A stretch of DNA of 55,417 nt from Halobacterium sp. KA-4 (GTDB taxonomy: Archaea > Halobacteriota > Halobacteria > Halobacteriales > Halobacteriaceae), in the NCBI RefSeq assembly GCF_021028995.1, contig NZ_JAJJZG010000018.1, positions 1-55,417 on the forward strand, read 5' to 3'. Position numbers and translations under genes: made by a program. Below are positions 15,357-23,246 of this stretch, one piece after another. The notes beneath the pieces were generated by a model. That model was not told the origin of the DNA. It did not search any database and saw nothing but the letters and a program-made list of their open reading frames with translations. How positions within the stretch are numbered: the stretch's first letter is position 1; each line of letters begins with the position of its first letter.

Positions 15357-16550
15357 ATGGAGACGACGCCGGCGTTCGAGGGGCTTCAGTGCGTAGACTG
15401 CGAGGAGACGTTCGACCCGGACGAGGCGACTCATCGTTGTCCAGACTGCGGGGGCATCCTCGACCCGACCTACGACTACGACAGCCTCGACGTCACTCGG
15501 GAGACGTTCGAGTCGCGGCGCTTCGACTCGATGTGGCGCTACGAGGAACTGCTGCCGTTCTCGCGGGACGCCGCGGTGTCCATGGACGAGGGCGCGACGG
15601 CGCTCGTGTCGTGTCCGACGCTCGCCGACGAGATGGGCGTCGGCGAGGTGTACATCAAGGACGAGGGCCGGAACCCGACGGGGACGTTCAAGGACCGCGG
15701 GCAGACGGTCGCCGTGACCGCCGCCGACCAGCACGGCGCTAGCGACGTGGCGCTCGTCTCGGCTGGGAACGCTGGCCAGTCGGCGGCCGCGTACGCGGGT
15801 CGCGCGGACATCGACTCGCATGTCTTCCTGCCGTCGCGGTCCGGGTTCGCGAACAAGGCGATGGTGAACGTCCACGGCGGCGACATGACTATCGTGGAGG
15901 GTCGCATCGGGGACGCGGGCGCTGCCTTCGACGGCGCGATGGACGAGCAGGACGACTGGTACTCGGTGCGGACCTTCGAGACGCCGTACCGCCACGAGGG
16001 CAAGAAGACGATGTACTACGAGACCGCAGAACAACTGGACTGGGAGACCCCCGACCACGTCGTCTATCCGACCGGCGGCGGCGTCGGCCTCGTCGGCATG
16101 CACAAGGCGGCGAAGGAGCTCCGCGACCTCGGGCTCACCGACGACCTCCCGAAGATGTACGCCGCCCAAGCGGAGGGCTGCGCGCCCATCGTGCGCGCGT
16201 TCCAGGAGGGCCGTGACGTCCACGAGCCGTGGGACACACCGGACACCATCTGTGGCGGCATCGAGATTCCAGACCCCGGAGCCAGCCCGCTCGTGCTGGA
16301 GGCGCTCCGCGAGAGCGACGGCGGCGCAGTCGCGACCAGCGACGAGGAGATTCTGGACGCCGCGACGACCGTCGCCGCCCACGAGGGCCTGGAGATGGGT
16401 GCGACGTGTGCGGCCGCCGCTTCGGGTGCGTCCGCGCTCGCCGAGGACGGCGCGTTCGGCGAGGACGACACGGTCGTCATCCTGAACACGGGGAGCGCCA
16501 ACAAGGACGCCGACGTGCTGCGCTCGCACCTGATGAGCAAGGGCATCTGA
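15357..16550 (+). CDS. thrC: threonine synthase
   Basis: A 397-residue PLP enzyme that converts O-phosphohomoserine to threonine. It has an N-terminal zinc ribbon (C12/C15 and C28/C31: CVDC, CPDC) and the PLP-lysine motif NPTGTFKDRG with K112. The phosphate-binding glycine loop is TGGGVGL, and a serine/glycine stretch (SAGNAGQSAAAY) follows the lysine as in fold type II enzymes. The ribbon plus length match archaeal ThrC, though some paralogues of this shape act on other substrates. TTTTCGCGC at about 15329, 28 nt before the ATG, is a possible promoter element. It is convergent with the TRAP operon; a perfect hairpin lies between. Confidence 0.88.
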   Translation: METTPAFEGLQCVDCEETFDPDEATHRCPDCGGILDPTYDYDSLDVTRETFESRRFDSMWRYEELLPFSRDAAVSMDEGATALVSCPTLADEMGVGEVYIKDEGRNPTGTFKDRGQTVAVTAADQHGASDVALVSAGNAGQSAAAYAGRADIDSHVFLPSRSGFANKAMVNVHGGDMTIVEGRIGDAGAAFDGAMDEQDDWYSVRTFETPYRHEGKKTMYYETAEQLDWETPDHVVYPTGGGVGLVGMHKAAKELRDLGLTDDLPKMYAAQAEGCAPIVRAFQEGRDVHEPWDTPDTICGGIEIPDPGASPLVLEALRESDGGAVATSDEEILDAATTVAAHEGLEMGATCAAAASGASALAEDGAFGEDDTVVILNTGSANKDADVLRSHLMSKGI

Positions 16551-16589
16551 GGACGACCTCGCCTCGATACCCCAGAACGAGCGACGAAC

Positions 16590-16615
16590 GCCGTTCCGAC
16601 TGAGGTCGGAACGGC
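16590..16615. terminator. perfect 11-bp hairpin between convergent genes
   Basis: GCCGTTCCGAC (16590-16600), loop TGAG, then GTCGGAACGGC (16605-16615) form a perfect 11-bp stem with a 4-nt loop. It sits 40 bases after the thrC stop and 85 bases from the end of the convergent TRAP permease gene. Only a short pyrimidine tract (GTTTCTC) follows on the plus strand. It is the strongest hairpin I saw in an intergenic region of the window and may terminate transcription from both sides. The rest of the 16551-16699 gap shows nothing else clear. Confidence 0.6.
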
Positions 16616-16699
16616 ACGCCCTGGTGACGGTCGCGGTCACGTTTCTCGCAACGACGCAGAACAGTCCTAACGTAAAAATCGTCGACGACAGCGGCGCGC

Positions 16700-19402
16700 T
16701 CAGGCGGACGCTGTGTCGGGCGTCTCGCCGGTCGAACCGAGCTCCCGCCGGTTCTTCAGCGTGAGCGCGACGAACAGGACGAAGCCGACACCTCGGAGCG
16801 TCAGGTCGAGCAGTAGCGCGTTGGCCGAGACCGTAACGCCGACGAAGCCCAGCAGGTCGAACACCGACGTCGAGAGGAGAGCGGGAGCCATGAGGAGGAG
16901 AGAGCTGAGCGCGAAGCCCGCTCGCTCGCTCCGGTTGACGTCCGTGTACAGCGTGCCGATGACGGTCGCCCCGAGCGCGATGACGCCGAGGAAGACGCCG
17001 GCAATCGGCACCAGTATCTCGGGCACGGAGTACGACAGCTCCGCAAGGTCGCCGAAGTTGACCACGCGGTAGCGCTCCCGCAGCGGCAACTCGGCCGCGT
17101 TCGCCTTCTCCCGGAGGAGGACGATGCCGGGCGCGAGCACGAACGCGAAGGGGACGATTGCTTTGTTCAGCGACAGTGAGAATGCCTTCACGCCGGTCTG
17201 GAACGGGTCGGACTTCGCGACGCCGCTGGCGGCGTAGGCCGCGACGGCGACCGGCGGCGTGATGTCGGCGATGACGCCGAAGTAGAGGATGAACAGGTGC
17301 GCGGCCAGCAGCGGGATGCCGAACTCAACGAGCGGCGTCGCGAGCATCGAGATGAGGATGATGTACGTCACCGTCGTCGGCATCCCCATACCGAGGATGA
17401 TGCTCGCGACGGCGGTCACGAGCAGCATAATCACGATGGAGCCGCCGGAGAGCGCGAGCAGCAGCGAGGTGAGGTTCGGCCCAAGGCCGGAGACGCTGAT
17501 GACACCCGGGATAATGCCGGCAGCCGCGACTGCGATGACGACCGGGACGGCCGTCCGCGCGCCTTCGTCCATCGACTTGACGACAAAGGTGCCGGTGCGG
17601 AACAACTGGTTCTTGCCGAGGTCGCGTCCGGCGCGTTCGCCGGCGGATTCGGCGGCGTTCTGGACGGTCGGGTTCAGGTCCAGCAACGCCGACTGCACGT
17701 CCGTGTAGTACAGCATCGTCAGGACGCCAGCGAGCATCGCGTACCAGCCGAACCGCGGGACGACGATGCCGGCCGCCTCGCCGAGCGGGATTCCGGCACC
17801 GCCGGCACCGCCGAGGAAGCCCGTGACCGGGACGCCGGCGACGACGAAACTCAGGAGGTCAGCGCCGGCGATAACGGCCAGCGACCCGAGCAGGAAGGTG
17901 CGCGTCCGCTCGCTGTAGGCGGCGATGAACGTGATGAGTGCAACGAGCGCGACAAGCGTGAACCACGCCGAGCGGGAGACGGAGAGCCGCTCGATGATGA
18001 GGTAGTACAGCAACAGGAAGATGGGGACGAGGTAGAACCAGCCGCGCTTGAGGTGGTCGCGCATCGACGCGGTTTCGACGCTCTCGACGCCACCGATACC
18101 CTCCTGGACGGCTTTCAGGTGCACCATCACCCAGACGCCAAAGAAGAACACGATGGCCGGCACGGTCGCGAGGAGGATGATGTCGCGGAACGGCGTCGCG
18201 GTGTACTGGACCATCAGGAACGCCGCCGCGCCCATCACTGGCGGGAGAATCTGGCCGCCGGAGGACGCAGAGGATTCGACGGCACCGGAGAACTCCGGCG
18301 AGTACCCCGAGCGCTTCATCAGCGGGATGGTGAACGCGCCGGTGGTGACCGTGTTCGCGATTGACGACCCCGAAATCGTCCCCATGAAGCCGCTCGCGAG
18401 GATGCTCGCCTTCGCGGGGCCGCCCTTGCGCTTGCCGGTCGCGGCGTACGCGAGGTCGATGAACCACTGGCCGGCGCCGCTCATCTCGAGGAACGAGCCG
18501 AACAGGATGAATATGTAGATGAAGCTCACGGAGACCGTCACCGGAACCCCGAAGACGCCGTTCTCCGTGTTGTACCAGAGGTTCTGCACGATGTCCGGCC
18601 AGGTCAGCCGGGGAATCGCAAGCAAGCCCAGGAACGGCGTGTCGCTACTGATGAGGAATCCCCAGCGTGCGTACACGATGAACGTCGCGACGATAATCAT
18701 CAGTGGGAGCCCGAGCGTCCGACGCGTCGCTTCGAGCACGAGGGCGATGCCGATTGCGCCCAACAGTAGCGCGTACGAGAACTCGCTGACGAACGGCACG
18801 CCGCCGAGAACCGGTTCGAGGAACGGGTAGACGCCCGTGACCGGCCGACCGGACTCCAGCCCGAACACGCGCATGTCTCGTATCTCTCCGAACTCGGTGA
18901 GGAAGTACAGCGCGGTGAGTACCGCGAAGCCCATACAGACCACGTCGAAGGGCGTGACGCGACTTCGGCTGGGGTCGACGAATGCCCAGCGAGCGACGCC
19001 ACGGAGTCTGTCGAGAACGCGTGCGACAGGGTTCGCCGAGCCGAGCCGGGCGGCCGCTGCGTCGACCGCGGTCCCGAGGCGCTTGGAGAAGACCCCCTCG
19101 CCCATCGTCGCGGGGAACATTAGGAACGTCAACACCAGGGCGAACGCCACGTGGATGGCGTTCGCCTGCAGGAGCTGTAATCCCACTTCGATGTCGGCGA
19201 CCAGCGGAAGCGGAATCGTGAAGTAGAAGCTCTGGGCAGCCAGAATCAACTGGAACAGCGAGAAGAGAATCCCTATCGCTGAGACGGCGAGGGCGGCGAG
19301 CCCCTTCAGCGACCGCCGCCGTTCGATTTCGTCGATGAGCTCATCGGCCTCTTCTCTGGAAAGCTCCGCTTCGTCACTGTCGTCTGGGTTGTTCGTGCTC
19401 AT
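16700..19402 (-). CDS. TRAP transporter fused permease (4TM/12TM, TAXI type)
   Basis: A 900-residue membrane protein with an acidic N-terminal cytoplasmic leader (about 35 residues), an N-terminal small-subunit-like region of about 4-6 segments, and a large DctM-like core of about 12 segments. Core hallmarks include GFMGTISGSSIANTVTTGAF, SASSGGQILPPVMGAAAF and GMGMPTTVTYI, all typical of DctM. Fused permeases of this type work with TAXI binding proteins to import organic acids using a cation gradient. The gene overlaps the DUF1850 gene by ATGA (19399-19402), and the matching TAXI binding protein is two genes upstream, so the cassette is complete. Substrate is not predictable; some relatives are associated with glutamate or dicarboxylates. 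Confidence 0.92.
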   Translation of the reverse strand: MSTNNPDDSDEAELSREEADELIDEIERRRSLKGLAALAVSAIGILFSLFQLILAAQSFYFTIPLPLVADIEVGLQLLQANAIHVAFALVLTFLMFPATMGEGVFSKRLGTAVDAAAARLGSANPVARVLDRLRGVARWAFVDPSRSRVTPFDVVCMGFAVLTALYFLTEFGEIRDMRVFGLESGRPVTGVYPFLEPVLGGVPFVSEFSYALLLGAIGIALVLEATRRTLGLPLMIIVATFIVYARWGFLISSDTPFLGLLAIPRLTWPDIVQNLWYNTENGVFGVPVTVSVSFIYIFILFGSFLEMSGAGQWFIDLAYAATGKRKGGPAKASILASGFMGTISGSSIANTVTTGAFTIPLMKRSGYSPEFSGAVESSASSGGQILPPVMGAAAFLMVQYTATPFRDIILLATVPAIVFFFGVWVMVHLKAVQEGIGGVESVETASMRDHLKRGWFYLVPIFLLLYYLIIERLSVSRSAWFTLVALVALITFIAAYSERTRTFLLGSLAVIAGADLLSFVVAGVPVTGFLGGAGGAGIPLGEAAGIVVPRFGWYAMLAGVLTMLYYTDVQSALLDLNPTVQNAAESAGERAGRDLGKNQLFRTGTFVVKSMDEGARTAVPVVIAVAAAGIIPGVISVSGLGPNLTSLLLALSGGSIVIMLLVTAVASIILGMGMPTTVTYIILISMLATPLVEFGIPLLAAHLFILYFGVIADITPPVAVAAYAASGVAKSDPFQTGVKAFSLSLNKAIVPFAFVLAPGIVLLREKANAAELPLRERYRVVNFGDLAELSYSVPEILVPIAGVFLGVIALGATVIGTLYTDVNRSERAGFALSSLLLMAPALLSTSVFDLLGFVGVTVSANALLLDLTLRGVGFVLFVALTLKNRRELGSTGETPDTASA

Positions 19403-19911
19403 AGGAATACGTCGGTCAACGTCCGCCGTTCGACGTGAATGCGGACATCACTCGCGTTCGTCTGCGCCACCAAGTCAATCCGTCGGTCGTCGACGATTAG
19501 TGTGTGGTTCGCAACCCGACCAGGGGACACTGAGAGCGTCTCGAGGATCATGATTGGTTCCGGCGGGTCGTAGACGAACGTTCCGTTGACGTTCGTGACG
19601 TTGACCCGCGATGGGAGCCCCCAGCCGTAGGATTCGAACTCCATTCGCGTGTTGACGAGCGTCTCGCCGTCGATGCGATACACGTCGTTCACTGGCGTCT
19701 TCTCGACACTGTGCATGTACCGTAGTTCGACGGTGCTGCCCGTCTCGACCGGCTCCGTGACGTATCGTTCGCCCGTGTCGAGGTCTTCGACCACGAGCAC
19801 CTGCCCGGTCGAGATACCTGCTGCTCCGCCAGCGAGAGCGACCAGTAGCACGGCGACGACGGCTACCAGCGCTACCACGACCCGCTTTCGTCGGAGGATT
19901 CGGTGAATCAC
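19399..19911 (-). CDS. DUF1850 protein of the TRAP cassette
   Basis: A 170-residue protein with one N-terminal membrane anchor (about residues 9-33) and an extracytoplasmic domain. The signature stretch LRYMHSVEKTPVNDVYRIDG matches DUF1850, a family nearly always encoded with TAXI-TRAP transporters in bacteria and archaea. It overlaps the permease start by 4 bases and follows the TAXI gene with 78 bases between, so all three are probably one transcription unit. The function is unknown; an accessory role at the outer face of the transporter is inferred from gene order only. Confidence 0.8.
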   Translation of the reverse strand: MIHRILRRKRVVVALVAVVAVLLVALAGGAAGISTGQVLVVEDLDTGERYVTEPVETGSTVELRYMHSVEKTPVNDVYRIDGETLVNTRMEFESYGWGLPSRVNVTNVNGTFVYDPPEPIMILETLSVSPGRVANHTLIVDDRRIDLVAQTNASDVRIHVERRTLTDVFL

Positions 19912-19989
19912 GATGGGTAGTGGAGGGGATTACCGCGACGGCACCGAGGAGGAAGCGAGTGTCGGCGCCGCGATGGCTGTCTGTGTGGT

Positions 19990-21012
19990 TTACGCGTCGA
20001 AGTACGCCGCTGCGCCGTCGTGGAGCTCGATGGACATCCCGTCCTGCGCACTGTCCGCGGAGATGAAGTCCGTCTTGATGGTTAGCTCGTCGACGTTGTC
20101 GAAGATGGCCGCGGTGACCGTTTCGACGGTTTCGGCAGCCACGCCCGAGTGTGTGGCAATCATCGCCTGCACGGCGACAGTCTCGACGGCCTGGTCGACG
20201 CCGGTGTACGTCCCGGCCGGAATCGTGTCGTCGGCGAACCACGAGGCGGCGTCCTTGACGGCCTGCCGGTTCTCGCCCTGAATCGGGACGATCTGGACGT
20301 CGTTCGTGTTCGCGAGGTCCTCGATTGCGCCGACCGGCCAGCCGCCGACGACGAACGCCGCGTCGATGTCGCCGTTCGCGAGCTGTTCGGACGCCTGGGA
20401 GAAGCCGGCGTTCTGCTCGTTGTAGTCGGTGATGCCGACCGCTTCCAGAATCTGGTTCGCGTTGACCTGCGTCCCGGAGCCGAGGTCGCCGGTGTTAATC
20501 GTCGCGCCGCTGAGGTCGCTCAGCGTCTCGATGCCGGTGTCCTGCAGCGTCACGACGGTGATCGTTTCGGGGTACAGCGTCGCCACGCCCTGGAGGTTCT
20601 CGATTGCGTTGCCCTGGAACGTATCGATGCCTGTCCCGTTCTTCGCGAAGTACGCGATGTCGTTCTGGATGAGTGCGAAGTCCGCGGAGCCGTCCGAGAG
20701 GCTCCCGACGTTCTCGACGCTGGCACCCGTGGACTGGACGTTCAGCGAGAAGTCGGTGTTTGCCTCGACGATGGTCTTGATTTCGTTCGAGAGTGGGTAG
20801 TACGTGCCACCTGTGCCGCCCGCGTGCCAGCTCAAGCGGTTGCTCCCGCCGCCACTCTGTGTTGTCGTCGAGTCGCTGTCCTGTGTCGTCGAGTCGCCGT
20901 CCTGTGTCGTCGAGTCGCCGTCGCCGCCATTCCCGCTGCAGCCAGCGAGCGCCGCAACGCCAGCAATACCCGCTGCTTCGAGGAACCGACGACGCGTCTT
21001 TTCGGATGACAT
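19990..21012 (-). CDS. TAXI-family TRAP transporter solute-binding lipoprotein
   Basis: A 340-residue exported protein. The twin-arginine signal RRRFLEAAGIAGVAALAGC ends in a lipobox (LAGC), so it is a Tat-exported lipoprotein anchored outside the membrane. A Ser/Thr/Asp/Gln linker with a repeated STTQ unit follows, then the TAXI domain beginning LSWHAGGTGGTYYPL with the family's GGTGGTYY loop. It captures the solute for the fused permease downstream. The start at 21012 (MSSEKTRRRF) is preferred over an in-frame codon at 21024 because a TATA-like box at about 21036-21045 predicts transcription to begin near 21014. Confidence 0.9.
   Translation of the reverse strand: MSSEKTRRRFLEAAGIAGVAALAGCSGNGGDGDSTTQDGDSTTQDSDSTTTQSGGGSNRLSWHAGGTGGTYYPLSNEIKTIVEANTDFSLNVQSTGASVENVGSLSDGSADFALIQNDIAYFAKNGTGIDTFQGNAIENLQGVATLYPETITVVTLQDTGIETLSDLSGATINTGDLGSGTQVNANQILEAVGITDYNEQNAGFSQASEQLANGDIDAAFVVGGWPVGAIEDLANTNDVQIVPIQGENRQAVKDAASWFADDTIPAGTYTGVDQAVETVAVQAMIATHSGVAAETVETVTAAIFDNVDELTIKTDFISADSAQDGMSIELHDGAAAYFDA
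20864..20926. repeat. three 21-bp tandem repeats in the TAXI linker
   Basis: Three direct copies of a 21-bp unit (20864-20884, 20885-20905, 20906-20926) encode the repeated D-S-T-T-Q-(D) linker between the lipobox and the binding domain. Copies 1 and 2 differ at one base; copy 3 diverges in its last 4 bases. In-frame units of 7 residues allow linker length to change without a frameshift. Confidence 0.85.
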
Positions 21013-21035
21013 ACTATGACACAAAACGCCCGGCA

Positions 21036-21046
21036 GGTTTATATCA
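21036..21046 (-). promoter_or_regulatory. TATA box of the TAXI-DUF1850-TRAP operon
   Basis: On the minus strand the sequence reads GTGATATAAACCT, a strong haloarchaeal TATA element, centred about 29 nt before the ATG at 21012. It supports a nearly leaderless transcript. The 182-bp gap to the divergent DtxR gene also holds that gene's palindromic operator; the part between (about 21050-21160) shows no clear feature. Confidence 0.65.
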
Positions 21047-21165
21047 CTATCGAGTACCGCCCGTCAATGGCCGGAACGCCCAGCCGCGGCGCGCACGGTG
21101 CACGGGCGTACAGAACACGGACGCGGACTCCACACGCCAGGGTAGTTCGCTAACGCCAACTATTT

Positions 21166-21183
21166 GTTTAGACGCGTCTAAAC
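21166..21183. promoter_or_regulatory. perfect 18-bp palindrome over the promoter of the MntR-like gene
   Basis: GTTTAGACGCGTCTAAAC is a perfect palindrome ending 11 bases before the ATG at 21195. The AT-rich left arm (TTTGTTTA, 21163-21170) is where a TATA box would lie for a leaderless transcript. DtxR-family dimers bind palindromes of this size, so this is a likely autoregulatory operator that would block TBP binding when occupied. The binding protein is inferred from position, not shown. Confidence 0.7.
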
Positions 21184-21194
21184 TACGACAACGA

Positions 21195-21869
21195 ATGCTC
21201 TCGGACGTCATGGAGGACTATCTGAAGGCGGTCTACGTGCTCCAGCGCGAGCATGGCCCGCCGGTCAAGACCTCCGCCATCGCCGACTACCTCGACGTCA
21301 CGCCCCCGACGGTCACCAGCATGGTGGGGAAGCTCGAAGAGCGCGGGCTCGTCGCCCGCGAGAAGTACAAGGGCGTCGAACTCACCCCCGAGGGCGAGAC
21401 GGTCGCGCTGGAAGTGTTGCGCCACCACCGCCTCCTGGAGTCGTTTCTCGCGGACCACCTCGACTACGAATACGACGAGGTCCACGACGAGGCCGACGCG
21501 CTCGAACACCACATCAGCGAGGAGTTCGAGCGCCGCCTCGCCCGGAAACTCGACGACCCCACCGTCGACCCGCACGGCGACCCAATTCCGAGCGCGGACC
21601 TCGAACCGCCCGAACACCCCGACACCACCGCGCTCGCCGACCACGTCGCCGGCGACCGCGTCGTCGTCGCGCGCGTCGACGACCGCAACTCCGAGGAACT
21701 GCGCTACCTCACCGACGCCGGCATCGAACCCGGCACCGAGCTCTCTGTCCGCGAACACGCCCCCATCGGGCTGTTCGTCGTCGACGTCGACGGCGAGGAC
21801 GTTCACCTCCCGGACCGCGTCGCGGCCGTGATTCGCGTGCGCTCGCTCGACGAGGTGTCCGAACCGTGA
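21195..21869 (+). CDS. DtxR-family metal-dependent regulator, MntR-like metal site
   Basis: A 224-residue regulator: N-terminal winged helix (residues 1-65, with VTPPTVTSMVGKLEERGLV as recognition region), metal-binding dimerisation domain (66-145), and a C-terminal FeoA/SH3-like domain (150-220). By alignment to DtxR and MntR, the primary-site residues are D8 (Met10 in DtxR, Asp8 in MntR), D101 (Cys102 in DtxR, Glu99 in MntR), E104 and H105. The ancillary ligands H78, E82 and H97 also remain. The absence of Met/Cys and presence of Asp favour Mn2+ over Fe2+ sensing. It overlaps the GDT1 transporter gene by 4 bases, and a perfect palindrome covers its promoter. Confidence 0.9.
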   Translation: MLSDVMEDYLKAVYVLQREHGPPVKTSAIADYLDVTPPTVTSMVGKLEERGLVAREKYKGVELTPEGETVALEVLRHHRLLESFLADHLDYEYDEVHDEADALEHHISEEFERRLARKLDDPTVDPHGDPIPSADLEPPEHPDTTALADHVAGDRVVVARVDDRNSEELRYLTDAGIEPGTELSVREHAPIGLFVVDVDGEDVHLPDRVAAVIRVRSLDEVSEP

Positions 21870-22576
21870 CCGGCTTCGCGGAACTCGCCGGCATCGCGTT
21901 CGCCGCCCAACTCGCGGTCCTGCCGGGCGAGAAAGTCCAATTCATCATCGCGGGGCTGTCCACGCAGTACGACCCGAAAGTCGTCGTCGCCGCCGCCACC
22001 ACCGCGTTCGCCATCTGGACGGCCGCCGAAATCCTCGTCGGAAACGCGCTCCGGAACGCGCTCCCCGGCGTCTACCTCGACGCCATCACGGGCGCGCTGT
22101 TCTTCGTGTTCGGCGTGCTCCTGTTGCGCTCGATGCCCGCCGACGGCAACCCCGGGCCGATGCAGGGCGATGGCGGCATTGTCGCGGTCGGCGGCCGCTT
22201 CGAGCAAGCCACAATCTTCGGGCGCGCCATCCCGACGTACTTCGGCGGGTTCCTCCCCATCTTCGCGATGATGTTCGTCGGCGAATTCGGGGACAAGACC
22301 CAACTGGTCACCATCGGACTGGCCGCCCAGTACGGCGCGGCACCGGCCATCTGGGTCGGCGAGATGGCCGCCATTATCCCCGTCAGCCTACTGAACGCGA
22401 TGTTCTTCGCACGGTTCTCCCAGAGCTTCGACGCGCGCCGCGCGCACCTCGCGGCCGCCACGCTCTTCTTCTTCTTCGCGGGGGACGTCGCGCTGCAACT
22501 CCTCTTCGACGTCTCCGTCTGGGAGGGCATTGTCGGCGCGGTCGCTCGCGCGCTCCCGGTGACGCTGGCGGCGTAA
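21866..22576 (+). CDS. GDT1/TMEM165-family transporter (candidate manganese exporter)
   Basis: A 236-residue membrane protein with about six hydrophobic segments in two repeats, starting at a GTG inside the stop codon of the regulator. The second repeat carries the family signature E-x-G-D-K-T (E140-FGDKT-145). The first repeat has a decayed copy, LPGEKV at 19-24, in which the leading Glu and the Thr are lost and Asp is Glu. UPF0016/GDT1 proteins exchange Mn2+ or Ca2+ for H+ (yeast Gdt1, human TMEM165, bacterial MneA). Co-translation with an MntR-like regulator points to manganese export. The asymmetric motif is unusual for the two-motif family. Confidence 0.85.
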   Translation: MTGFAELAGIAFAAQLAVLPGEKVQFIIAGLSTQYDPKVVVAAATTAFAIWTAAEILVGNALRNALPGVYLDAITGALFFVFGVLLLRSMPADGNPGPMQGDGGIVAVGGRFEQATIFGRAIPTYFGGFLPIFAMMFVGEFGDKTQLVTIGLAAQYGAAPAIWVGEMAAIIPVSLLNAMFFARFSQSFDARRAHLAAATLFFFFAGDVALQLLFDVSVWEGIVGAVARALPVTLAA

Positions 22577-22613
22577 TCGGCGGCTTTTTCGCGGCCTGCG
22601 ACTATCTGTAGTC

Positions 22614-23246
22614 GTGTTCGACGTTGCCGTCTCCGTGATTGCTGGGCTCGCCCTCGGACTGTCGCTGGCCGCGCCGCCGGGCCCGATGAACGCCGTCATC
22701 GCCGAGGAGGCCGTGACTCGCGGCTGGCGTGCGGGCTTCTTCGCGGGCCTGGGCGCGATGGCCGCCGACGCGTGCTTCTTCGTGCTCGCGCTCGTCGGCG
22801 TCGTCGCCCTCATCCACGACGCCCCGGCCGTCGAGACAGTGATGGTCGGTATCGGCGGCGTGCTCATGCTCTACTACGCGTACGGCGCCTTCCAGGACGC
22901 CGGATCGTTCTCCGACGCCGAGCCCGCAGAAGGCCGCGGCTTCCGGAAGGCGTTCGTGCTCGCGCTCGCGAACCCCTACCAGATGACGTGGTGGCTGACC
23001 GCCGGCGTCGCCCTCCTCAACCCGACCGAGATTTCGGCGTTCGGCCTGCAGCTGGCCGCGGGCAACGGCGCGCTCACCATCGCCGGCTTCTTCGCCGGCA
23101 TCTTCCTCTGGGCCGCGGGGTTCCCGGCGTCGCTGCGCGCGGCCGGCGAGCGCGTCGACGCGTTCGGAAAAGCAGTCGCGTACGTCAGCGCGGGCGCGCT
23201 GGCAGTCTTCGGCGTCCTCTTCCTGAAGACGGCGGCCGGGCTGTAA
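22614..23246 (+). CDS. LysE/RhtB-family exporter
   Basis: A 210-residue membrane protein with six hydrophobic segments. The opening GLALGLSLAAPPGPMNAVIAEEAVTRGWRAGFFAGLGA is the LysE family signature (PPGPxN in the first helix region), and ALANPYQMTWWLTAG matches the fourth-helix NP motif. LysE relatives export amino acids or, in related families, metal ions; the substrate here is unknown. A TATA-like GGCTTTTTCGC about 28 nt before the GTG start gives it its own promoter, although readthrough from the regulator-GDT1 pair 37 bases upstream is likely. The 3' ends of this gene and the HD gene are adjacent and convergent. Confidence 0.85.
   Translation: MFDVAVSVIAGLALGLSLAAPPGPMNAVIAEEAVTRGWRAGFFAGLGAMAADACFFVLALVGVVALIHDAPAVETVMVGIGGVLMLYYAYGAFQDAGSFSDAEPAEGRGFRKAFVLALANPYQMTWWLTAGVALLNPTEISAFGLQLAAGNGALTIAGFFAGIFLWAAGFPASLRAAGERVDAFGKAVAYVSAGALAVFGVLFLKTAAGL

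Noticed and set aside
20793-21194. N-terminal extension of the MntR-like regulator
   Set aside because: Ser/Arg-rich, antisense to the TAXI gene, and it crosses the promoter and palindrome; MLSDVMEDYLK at 21195 is the family start.
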